A stretch of 64,000 nucleotides of DNA from assembly GCA_033439265.1 (NCBI GenBank), contig JAVTVX010000012.1, positions 12,993,501-13,057,500 of the forward strand. The letters run 5' to 3'. Within the stretch, counting starts at the first letter, position 1; each line of letters opens with the position of its first letter. The stretch comes from Dillenia suffruticosa. Its lineage: Eukaryota > Streptophyta > Magnoliopsida > Dilleniales > Dilleniaceae. The notes below the pieces were generated by a model. It was not told the origin of the DNA. It made no database searches and saw only the letters and a list, made by a program, of their open reading frames with translations. Below, in pieces: positions 46,835 to 56,347 of this stretch. The position numbers and the translations under genes are program-made.

Positions 46835-48535
46835 GAGATTGAAAGATACATAGAGGTGACTAACAAGAGACAAGATTGAATGTTATGAACAAGATTGAAA
46901 AATGAGCTAGGAAAATGACTTATTTTTTACTTTTTACTTTAAGCAAAGAAAATTGTTGAGATGAGAGATGAGAGATATGAGAGAGATGAGAGATGAGAGA
47001 GAGGGATGTGAAGATTTGGGAGATTGGGAGATGATTTTAAAGAATTTAGGAGATGAAGAGAAATTATTTTTAATTTTTTTGCTGTTAAAAAAGAATAGAG
47101 AAATTATAAAATAAAATTTTAAAAGAGAAGGTGAAAAATAAAATATAATTTTTATTTTTTTATCAAAAATTTCAAAAATTCCATTTATATTTAGATTTAT
47201 ATAATATAATTATTTCTTTATATATGAAATTAAATTATTAGATGGGTATGATAAAAATTGATAAAAAATACAGCTGTACGAAGATATCATATCATATTTA
47301 TATTTATATATCATATATTTTTAATGAGATTAAAGTTGTGAGTTATATTAGAAAGTTCGATATCTGGCCTTCGCCCATGATACAAACAAAAAGAAACAAG
47401 AAAGTTCCAATATTATAAAATAAATAAATTTTCAATTTTTTTTCAGCAAATTTTAGAAAATGAGGTTATAAGTTTTTTTTTCTTCAAAAATCTTTTTCTT
47501 TATCTTAATAATCATTTTTTTTATTCCCTGATCTTTAGGTACATCTACTTACATCTAACAATACAAGATTATCTCATTTATAAAATATTTTATAATTTTT
47601 TTCTCACATATTAATATTAATAGTTGTTTTGTGACGGTAATTAACTTATTTTTTTTAATCTCACACCGAAAATAATAACATACCAATTATGAATGAAAAT
47701 TCTATAATAATTATATCTAGAGTCCTTAGAGTCTTGTTTGTATTTTGGTTAGTTTAAATAATTGAAAAGTAATTTGTGTATTATTGTATGTGTAAGGCTA
47801 TAATGATTTGTAATATAATGATGTTATATGTATGATTATATTGTTTTTTATTATTATGAAGTCAATATATTATATATTATGATTAGGATTAAATTGTTTT
47901 TGTGTTTTATGAAGTTTTATGAAATTATGAAGTTTTACGTCCAGTTTTGTAATTTTTTTTTTAAAGAAATTTCAATCCATTTTTTTTATTGAATTGTTGT
48001 AATTTTTTTATTAAGAAATTTTATCATAGTTTTTTTTGAATCGTTGAATTGAATAAAGGATTGATTGAAAGATTGAAAAAAGTTGTCATATAAGAGAGAG
48101 AGGAGATTGAAAGGGGTGACTGACAAGAGAAGATTGAAGAGAAGATTGAAATTATGAACAACATTGAAATTGGAAAATGGAAAATGAGCTCCTTTTACTT
48201 TCGCAAAAGAGGTTGCGAAAATTTTTGGAGATTGGGAGGTGATTTTAAATTGAGAAGAAATTGAAAGATGTATTTGTTTTTTTTTTCTGCTCAAGATGAA
48301 AAATAAAATATAATATTTTTTACTAAAAGGGTTCAAAAATTTCGAGCACTTCATTTATATTTATTTTTATATAATGTATAGTATCATAATATGGTTATAC
48401 ATTAAATTAAATTATTAGTTCAATCCATTTGATAAAATTGGTAAAAAAAGCTAAGAAATCATATCATAATTTATATTTTATAATAATTCTTTCTCAAGAG
48501 TTTTTTTGGTTAAAGTTGTGACTTATATTAATTTA
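46560..48535. repeat. Direct repeat of about 0.8 kb, two copies
   Basis: Copy one (about 46,560-47,355) and copy two (about 47,770-48,535) share, in order: ATTATATGTATGATTAT, TGAAGTTAATATATTATGATT, TTTTGTAATTTTTTTC, GAGAGGAGATTGAAAG, GTGACTAACAAGAGA or GTGACTGACAAGAGA, GGAGATTGGGAGATGATTTTAAA, and TTAAAGTTGTGAGTTATATTA. The spacing is about 1.2 kb. Copy one carries a (GA)n run at 46,794-46,829. There is no coding signal, so these are probably copies of an AT-rich element or a duplicated CACTA interior. Confidence 0.65.
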
Positions 48536-48849
48536 TATTTTATAATAATTCTTTTTGAAGTTTTTTCGTTAAAGTTGTCAATTATATTCTTTTAATTATA
48601 TCTAAAATTTTTAACATTACAATAAATTCTTGAGAACATTATCGTGACCATTTGGTAGTAAATAACTGAAAGGAAAGTTTTTAGAACAAAAATTAAAATT
48701 GAGAGTGAACAAATTAGAATAAAAATAAACAAATTCAAAAAAAATGAATAAATTAAGAATATTAGAAATGAAAAAGAGAAGATGAATTTTGATACGGAAG
48801 AAAAATAAATTTTAAATGGTATTTATAAAAAGAAAAAGAAAAATATTGT

Positions 48850-48990
48850 AACAGCTACGTAGCCGTTACAAAGTTACAAAATATATTACAAAGTTACAAA
48901 ATAGCTACTTACCCGTTACAAGTTACAAAATATATTACAAAGTTACAAAATATAAGCTGCTGTTTTTGTGACGGCTTAAGTCGTTGCATA
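48850..48990. repeat. Short tandem TTACAAAGTTACAAAATA units
   Basis: Four to five imperfect units of GTTACAAAGTTACAAAATAT, with GTAGCCGTTACA variants. They sit next to a GTGACGGCTTAAGTCGTTGC imperfect palindrome (about 48,970), reminiscent of subterminal transposon repeats. I could not find the matching terminus. Confidence 0.45.
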
Positions 48991-49013
48991 AAGTAACAGT
49001 TATTTTTTTTTGG

Positions 49014-49018
<5 letters not shown>

Positions 49019-49055
<37 letters not shown>

Positions 49056-49057
49056 GT
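49019..49057. repeat. (GA)n microsatellite
   Basis: Simple GA repeat; a shorter GA run follows at 49,124-49,151. Confidence 0.9.
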
Positions 49058-49369
49058 GATGGATCATGGATGGGATATACATGTGGCCTATAGATGTTAG
49101 AGAGGAAGAGTTGTTGTCAAGGAAAGAGAGAGAGAGAGAGAGATAGAGAGGCTATTATATTATTTATGGGTTATTTAACGGTTTTGGTTGTTCGATTCCT
49201 CTTCTGGTTTTGGTCCGGTTCTGCTCTGGTTTGGTTCCCGGTTCAAAATGGAACCGGGGGTTGGGATAAAATTGTTAGAATTTTACTTTTATTTAAGCAA
49301 AATTATATAAATATAAAAGAAAAAAAAAAGAAATAAAACAAAACAAAAAAGGAAAATGTAAACGCAATT

Positions 49370-49814
49370 CACCTACGACATATTTAAATATCCCACAAAA
49401 TTAATGAAGAACAAGGATTCAATTATATTCTGTCATTCATGGAAACCAGCAGGACCATTTCAAGGTGAAAACTACCATCATCTTGTTGTTAGTTGCTCAA
49501 TGCAAACAATTTGTAATCTTCAAATATGGGTTCAAATCCAATTAAAAGAAATTGGTTGTGAAAGTTAAAAATCTTTTAAGGTTATAAAAAATATTGTGAT
49601 TGCCTGACATTTGAGCGGTGAAAGCTTTGTTCCAAGAGCCAAAACCAAAATTGGTATGTCACAGTGGGTAAAGACACTTCACAGCATTCATCCCAATGCG
49701 CTTTTACTTGGCCCCCGGGGGGAGGGGAGGGGGAGGCTTGTCCTGCAAACCTCTTCATTTTAAAGAAGCCAGAATAGAAGCTCTTGTAAATAAGGAACAA
49801 AATATCACATTTCT
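49370..49814. other. Unassigned low-copy-looking sequence
   Basis: It is less AT-rich than its surroundings. On the minus strand, 49,760-49,590 reads MKRFAGQASPSPPP, then HWDECCEVSLPTVTYQFW, which has normal protein composition but no family I recognise. It may be a captured host fragment or chance. A CCCCCGGGGGGAGGGGAGGGGGAGG tract lies near 49,712. Confidence 0.3.
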
Positions 49815-50086
49815 GTGCAGAGGCCCACAAAAGAACAAACAACGCTTGAGTTCACAATTTCTTTTAAATTCTTTATATTTTTATAATAACAATTTGACAC
49901 AAGATAAATACAAATATTTTTATAATAACAATTTGACACAAGATAAATATGTGCAGAGGCCCACAAAAGAACAAACAACGCTTGAGTTCACAATTTCTTT
50001 TAAATTCTTTATATTTTTATAATAACAATTTGACACAAGATAAATACAAATATTTTTATAATAACAATTTGACACAAGATAAATAC
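49815..50086. repeat. 136-bp tandem repeat, two almost identical copies
   Basis: The unit starts GTGCAGAGGCCCACAAAAG at 49815 and again at 49951. Each unit ends with two copies of a shorter piece, TTTTTATAATAACAATTTGACACAAGATAAATA. I see no clear differences between the two units, so the duplication is recent compared with the surrounding decay. A degenerate tail continues to about 50,110. Confidence 0.9.
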
Positions 50087-50109
50087 AAAAGTTTTTATTA
50101 TGGCATAAA

Positions 50110-51230
50110 GGTAAAGAAAAAAGAATTATATAGTTTTACTTTCACACCAAATAGATTTGTTTGTCAAAAAAATTTATTTGTCGCCTATCCTATTATGAGA
50201 CACTAAGCTTAAAGCAACAAACAAAAAATAAATAATTCAAGTAATAATAAATAGTAGAAACAAATATTTAAAAAAATTATATAAAAAAAAAATAATTGCT
50301 TCAGAAATTTGTTTTTTATGGATACAAAAATAAAATAATAAAAAAATAGATAGAAAAAAAAATATAACAAAAACGAAAAAAAAAAATTAATTTTTTACAA
50401 GTCAAATTTGAACTTGCTTTGCCAGCATCGGAGGTCTGAAGTTTGGCATGGTGCAAACAAAATAGAAAAAACAAAATAGAAATATGAGAGTCTCCCGTGA
50501 TACAAATTGACAAGTCAAACATTTTGGTTGGTCATCAATGTGAGCAGAAAATCACACAGGAACAAGAAATTTCAGAATGAATTTTTGACTTTTATGTGAC
50601 CGCTGTATACAACAAACCAAGAAGCGAAGAAAAAACATAAAGCAAAGGAAATGCTGCACGACAAGACTCCTCCTGCACTCCACTCACACCCCGCTATGCC
50701 TTCCATGCCTAGCACTGCGCTACACTTCCACTACACTACTACAACCTACCTACCAGAAAATAATAACTTTCAAATTCTGCAACTGGCCGCCCGCCTGCCA
50801 AGTGCCACCCTGCCCCCCTGCACTCGCTAGCTATAGCACTCTGCCAACACTCAGCTACTGCACTCTGCCAAATGCCACCCTCCACTGCCCCCTCCACTGC
50901 CCCCTACCACTACACTCGTCCAGCTGGTGTACTCCTCGAGCCGGTGTACTTCTACACACGAGCTATACTACTTCTTAACTAAACATTTCTCTCAAAACTC
51001 ACTCAAAACTTACTCATCACTTTCCTCTCACCACTCACTTGTAATAAACCAACTCCAACTCCTATCCTCTCCTCTCGGCACTCACTCTTTACTTACAAAT
51101 AAACTGCTGTCCAAACTCCTCTCTCAGCTCGGTCTCCGCAAGCTTCCCTTCACGCCTCCTGCCTACCTTTCCTTCAAACTGCCTCTCATCCTTCTTCAGC
51201 GCCTCTTCCCAAAGTCACAAACTCGACACA
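50110..51230 (+). other. AT-rich spacer, then C-rich 5' flank of the transposon-protein gene
   Basis: 50,110-50,640 is A-rich with nothing recognisable. 50,640-51,230 changes sharply to C- and CT-rich sequence (GCCACCCTGCCCCCCTGC, CACTCTGCCAA repeats), which would suit the 5' untranslated leader of the gene starting at 51231. The duplicated phrase ACTCTGCCAA with TGCCACCCT occurs three times in 50,803-50,880. Confidence 0.5.
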
Positions 51231-52023
51231 ATGGCCTCGTCGTCTAGAAAAGGGAAAAGAATTACGATAGAATCAAAAGAAAGCAAACACTTTCCATCTC
51301 TGAAAAAAAACAATTTATTTCGGAAGGTATTTTCTCATCGCAACATTACTTCGGGTCGATTAATTGATTGGAATTTTCTGGACAGTAGAAGTTTTGAGTA
51401 CAGAAGTTATTTGAAGGAAGTGTGTCCATCTTGGATTCTTAATCCAGATACAAAAATATATGAGAATGCGGTTAGAATTTTTTATAATAATATGAAAAAA
51501 AATTCATAACGATTATGTAGTTATTGATGGTAATATTAGTTCGTGTAGTTTTCAAAGTTATTTTGATGGTGAAATAATTGAAGTGACTCCTGAGATGATA
51601 TGCAGAGAGGCTAATCTTCCATGGGTGGAGTATGAAGAGTGTGCTTTGTATTTAAACACTGAAATAATAATGGATGCTAAAATAGTGTTTAATGATGATA
51701 ATTTAGAATTTTTTAGTACAAATGCTACTGTTTTAAATTTTCAAGAACGAATTCTGCATTTTCTAATTATACATGCTATCAAACTACGTGCCGAAAATTA
51801 TACATCGATTACTTGAGATGATTTTTGGTTAATGGCGCGTATAATTGAAAGGAAAAATCCGGGTTTATATTTTTTAATTCCTTATTTTATGATATTTTTA
51901 AGAGATTCTTCTAATAATTTATCGTATTGTAGTATGGTAAGTGGTATTTTAAAATGTCACGGAATAAATCTACGGAAAGAAAATCATTTACAGTTAAATA
52001 TGATTAAAAATAGTATAAATGAT

Positions 52024-53681
52024 CACTACAAAAAAACACGGTTTTAGCCATAGATTTTCGCGACGGAAAAAATTCGTCGCTATTTTGTGACGGATTTAGA
52101 GACGAAAAAGTTTTTTATCGCTAATTTGCTACAAAATTTGCAACGAAAAGGAAGTCGTGGCTAAATTAGCGACGGACACATTATTCGTAGCAAAATTCGT
52201 CGCTAATTAGTAATGAAAAAATTTTCGTGACTAAATTCGTCGCTAATCAGTGACAAAAAAATTTTCGTGGCTAAATTCGTCCCTAATTGGGGACAAAAAA
52301 TTTTTTGTTGCAAATTTCGTCGCTAAATATGGCAAAATTTTGTCACAGATTTAAAATTCGTCGCAAAATTTATTCTCTTTTAAATAGAATTTTATTTTTT
52401 TTATTTTTCTTTTTATTTTATTAATATGTAATATTTAAGTTAAAAATTAATTTAGCGATGGATTTGTTTTCCGTAGCTAGATGAAAATCCCAATCCGGTA
52501 ATTTAGCGACGGATTTATCCGTCGCTGAATTTAATCAAATTTTATTTTATCTTTATTTTATTTTAATAATTTCAGTGACGGATTCCAAATCCGTCGCTGA
52601 ATTTTATAATCTATTAATTATAATTTTATTTTATTAATTTATATTAACAAATCATATTATTATTTTATAATATTTTAATTTACATTTTATTTTATTATAT
52701 TTTATTTCATTTTTAGAAGAATAATGTAATTTAATTCTTAAAAAACCATATGAATTTAATCAAATTTTATTTTATTTTTATTTTATTTTAATAATTTCAG
52801 CGACAGATTCCAAATCCGTCGCTAAATTTTATATTCTTTTAATTATAATTTTATTATATTTTATTAATTTATATTAACAAATCATATTATTATTTTATAA
52901 TATTTTAATTTACATTTTATTTTATTATATTATATTTCATTTTTTAGAAGAATAATGCTATTTAATTCTTAAAAAAACCATATATTTTATTTTATTTAAA
53001 TTATATATACATTTAAATTAATTTATTATTTTTTTTTACTTTTTTGTTTAATTTATTATTTTTTATTGTTGTATAGGTAATTTTATTTTATTTGTATTAT
53101 TTTATTCAATAATATAAATTTTTTAATTAAATATTAATGCCTGCGCGGGAGCCAGCGCATGCACGCACGGGCGCCTGCCTGCCTGGGCGCTCGCGCCCTG
53201 CGCGCGCCTGGGCATGCCTGCTTGGGCGCGCGCACATGCCCGCGCATGCCTGCCTGTGCGCCCGCGCCTGGGCGTGCCTGCCTGGGCGCCAAGGCAGGCA
53301 AGCGCAGGCGCCCGTGCGCCTTTTGTTTTAATACTATAAAAACATGCAAACATGCGGATGGAGGGATTCGAACCTTGGATTTCGGATTTGAGCAGAATAC
53401 ATATCTTCTAAATTAGCGACGGATTTTAGCGACAAAAATTATCTGTCGCTAAATTTAGCGACGAATAATTTTTCATTGCTAAATTTTGTGACGAATTTTA
53501 GCGATAGCGACAAATACTTATTTGTCGCTAAATTTAGCAACGAATTCCAGATTTTCGTCGCTAAATTTAACTACGGATTTCTAATTTTCTTCGCTAAATC
53601 CGTCGCTAATGTTTTTAGCGACGAATTTTTTTAAAATTTTCGTCGCTAAATTTGTGGCTAAAAGGCTATTTTTTTGTAGTG
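52024..53681. mobile_element. Non-autonomous CACTA element
   Basis: The ends are CACTACAAAAAAACACGG and, in reverse complement, CACTACAAAAAAATAGCC, both followed by TTTTAGCCA. GAT lies on each side (52021-52023, 53682-53684), the 3-bp duplication typical of CACTA. Some two dozen copies of TTCGTCGCTAA or TTAGCGACGAA crowd both ends and act as candidate transposase-binding subterminal repeats. The interior holds a roughly 222-bp tandem duplication (about 52,540-52,760 and 52,760-52,985), a GC-rich island, and no gene. At 1,658 bp with no coding capacity it depends on a transposase from elsewhere. Confidence 0.93.
53138..53320. repeat. GC-rich island 4, inside the non-autonomous CACTA element
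   Basis: Built of GCCTGGGCG, CGCGCCTG, GCATGCCTGCCTG words, it resembles the other islands in composition though its word set differs (CCTGCCTG is frequent). It lies off-centre, near the right subterminal repeats. On its right edge a GGGATTCGAACCTTGG stretch (about 53,362) reads, in reverse, like a tRNA T-arm/B-box. Confidence 0.8.
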
Positions 53682-54488
53682 GATAGAACTTTACGTAGGG
53701 CATATTGGGTGTGCAAAGAAGATGGAATTTGGATAAATTTAAAAAGAAGAGGTGTTCCAGAATCACGAGAAGTTCATGATGATGATGATGTCAATCAGAC
53801 TGATGTCAATGAAAATGAAAAAAGGAGATGGGAAGAATTGTTTGAATGTATGAATCAGATGAAATTACATTTGGAGAATGTTCGGAGTGAAGTAGGTGAG
53901 GTTCGTACTGAAGTGGGTGAGTTTTGCAATGAAGTGGGAGAAGAAATTGGACAAATTCGAAATCAAGTGGGTGAATTAAGGCATCATTTTGATGAATTTA
54001 AGTTGGAAATCCGAAACGAAGTAGGTGAATTAAGGGATAAATTTGATGAATTTAAGCGACATGATTATAATTTTAAGGAATAGAACCAGGAAGATCACGC
54101 GAGAATGATAGGATGTTTGATAAGTATGGAGACGGATGTAGGGATGAATAGTAATTTTATTAAATGCATCAGAGATCATTTGCAACTCAGACCATCTTCC
54201 TCCGGAACCGCAGAACCTAGACCAGCTGCGAGCTCTGCCTGCCCGGCCTACCTATTCGTCATTCGTCCTCCTCGGACTTCATTCGCTTCATTTGCTTCTC
54301 CTCCTAGATCAAATCTTAATCCTTTTGATATCAGTGAAGTGATAAGAGGAATACCATCCTCTACTCCATCTTCCTCTGCTGCGACTGCTGTGACTACTTC
54401 TGCCACTGCGACCGGTGGAACTGCAAGTGCATCGTCTTCTCAACAGAGCAGAGCAAAAAAATTTCGACCCAAAGTTCAATTTCCTTAA

Positions 54489-54680
54489 TTCCAAACTTTC
54501 CTTTTTTTTCATGTATCATTTTTTTCCATGTATCATAATATAATATATCATGTATCATGTAGTCATGTATATATGGATCCAAATATTAAATGTACTGTTA
54601 TTTTTTTCATTTTCTAAATTTTTCAAAATTTTATTTATGTTAAATTTTTTAATTTTTTTAATATGCAAAAATTTGTTGCT
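54489..54680. other. AT-rich spacer after the transposon-protein gene
   Basis: It contains five near-copies of CATGTATCAT or TCATGTA (54,508-54,572), possibly part of the 3' untranslated end, then T-rich sequence up to GC island 5. Confidence 0.45.
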
Positions 54681-55250
54681 ACGCCTACGCCGCAATCGGG
54701 CCACCCGCGGCCAGGCGCGCATGCCACACAGCATGGCATGTGCTCATGTAGCGCCCGTGAAGGGTGTGCATGCAAGGGGCAGCGCGAGTGCCCACGCATG
54801 CCACTGCCCATTCCATGCATTGATGCAAGAGCCCCCGCTCATGCCACCGTGCAGGCCAGGGCGCTTGCACTCATGGCACATGCGGGCCATCCATCCATGC
54901 AGTGCCCGCGCGCGGGGCATGTGAACAACCAAGGCCAGCCTTCCATGCATGCAACCCTGCACGGGGCATGCGAGCAGCAAAGGCTCAGCATGCAGGCCCA
55001 CGCGGGCCATGCCCATGCATGCAGCGCGGGCGCCCGGCCATGCCAGCCCTGGCACCCGCCCGGCGCCCGGGCCCTTGCAAGGGCCCTTCCATTCTTGCTG
55101 CGCGGGCGCCCGCCAGCCCTGGGCCTGCACTAGGGCCCTTCCATGCATGCGTGGAGGGCGCCCGCCAGCCCTGGTGGGCGCCAGGGCCCTTCCACGGGTG
55201 CTGCCATGCCAGCCCTGGCGCCCGCCAACCCCAACCATGCCACCCCACGT
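54681..55250. repeat. GC-rich island 5, upstream of TNP2
   Basis: The longest island (570 bp). It carries many GCATGC and CATGCATG words, and in its right half a repeated GGCGCCCGCCAGCCCTGG/AGGGCCCTTCCA phrase (about 55,065, 55,105, 55,158). Orientation looks inverted relative to islands 6 and 7. AT-rich sequence with TTAATATTATTATTTAAA follows, as after the other islands. Long open frames here come from composition only. Confidence 0.82.
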
Positions 55251-56347
55251 GACTAATTACTCAATTTTTTATATTATTAAATTAAATTTATTAATATTAT
55301 TATTTAAAATTTATAATAAAATTAAATTACGAATTTCTATAATACCAAATCGACCATCTAAAAAAAATATTTATGTGATTATCATTTTAATTCATTATCA
55401 ATTATGAAGGAAAAATTTTTAGAATTATCGGTAAAATTTTTAGACAGCTCTAACACATAAAATGTTATTTGAAAACCGTGAAAAACTTTCATTTTGTTAA
55501 AAAACTTTTATTTCTTTTTTGTTTGAGGGCTTTCTTTTGCAAACAACCAATTAGTCAAGAATCAAACCAATGATGTGCACAAGATCATTAGAAGATGATG
55601 GATGAAATCACTTACCATTGAAAAATTAAATTTATATTGTCGAAAGCTATTTAGGATAGCTGGTTATCTATCTGCTCGAACTTAAATTTTATCCACTTTA
55701 TAACATTAATTTTTATTAATTGAGGACATCACCTATTCCTATCCACCAACAATAATGATAGTTGATGAGAAGGATGTCACGTGGCTTAGAAGGATGTTGT
55801 GATGGGTGAGATGAGAAGAAGGATGTTATTAGTGCTTGCTTTAATCTCTACCCGAAGGATGGATGAGAGAAGCATGTTCTGATTCATATTATTCTCTTGC
55901 AACAGTGAAACAAATCCTAACTTTTTTTTTACTCGATCATACCAACCACTAGCGCATGCCACGCACGTAAAGAAAGCTTATTATTAATTTTTTGATAGCG
56001 GTAATTAAATTAATTTTGGTGGAAAAAAGGACCAAATTTTTACGATAATTAAATTAATTTTGGCGCGACAAAATACCAAATTTTGGCACCAAAAATATCT
56101 TGTCATATTAATTTCATTTATTTCTTTATTTATTTCTTTGTTTTCTAGTCTGTTGCTTTTCTTTCCTCTATTATCTTTCCTATCTTATCTTGGGTTTATG
56201 TTATTGGGTTAACATATTTCTCTCTCTCCCGTATTTCATTTATTTCTTTCTCTCCCTTACTCTTCTTCATTTATTTGCTTTGCAAATATCTTCATTTATT
56301 CTCTCTTTGCTTTCTCTATTTTTGTGCTTTTACAAATCTTTATTTTC
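55251..56347 (+). promoter_or_regulatory. Spacer and probable promoter/leader of TNP2
   Basis: AT-rich DNA. 55,560-55,870 holds repeated GAAGGATG words (AGAAGATGATGGATGA, GAGAAGGATGTCACG, AGAAGGATGTTGTG). 56,150-56,347 is T- and CT-rich, fitting the TNP2 untranslated leader. I see no firm TATA box. Confidence 0.4.

Larger units (their letters stand above)
51231..54488 (+). pseudogene. Plant transposon-protein gene, split by a CACTA insertion
   Basis: Start ATG 51231 follows a C-rich leader. The N-terminus is basic (SSRKGKRITIE). Next comes the pattern of the plant 'putative plant transposon protein' domain (I believe PF20167): AVRIFYNNMKKN, a VVIDGNISSCSF-like strand, RILHFLIIHAIKLRAENYTSI, DFWLMARIIERKNPGLYFLI, CSMVSGILKCHGINLR. 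The second part (from 53682) continues RTLRRAYWVCKEDGIWIN, then a heptad coiled coil with repeated EVGE words (53,880-54,080), then a Ser/Ala/Thr-rich tail ending FRPKVQFP. Function is unknown; such proteins occur in LTR or DNA transposons. Lesions: a +1/-1 slip in an A8 run (51495-51502), TGA at 51814-51816, TAG at 54081-54083, and the insertion 52024-53681. Removing the insertion and one GAT restores the frame. Confidence 0.72.

Noticed and set aside
53340..53420. A complete tRNA gene
   Set aside because: Only a B-box/T-arm-like stretch is visible; no acceptor stem, anticodon arm or A-box could be folded by eye.
53640..53681. 3' terminus for the CACTA elements starting at 35362 or 36934
   Set aside because: The terminal sequence after the CACTACAAAAAAA core matches the start at 52024 (TTTTAGCCA) and the GAT duplication pairs it with 52021-52023.
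54663..55407. Several overlapping open frames of 116-164 codons on both strands
   Set aside because: All lie in GC island 5, where stop codons are rare; the repeated Ala/Gly/Pro/Arg/His content follows the palindromic words.
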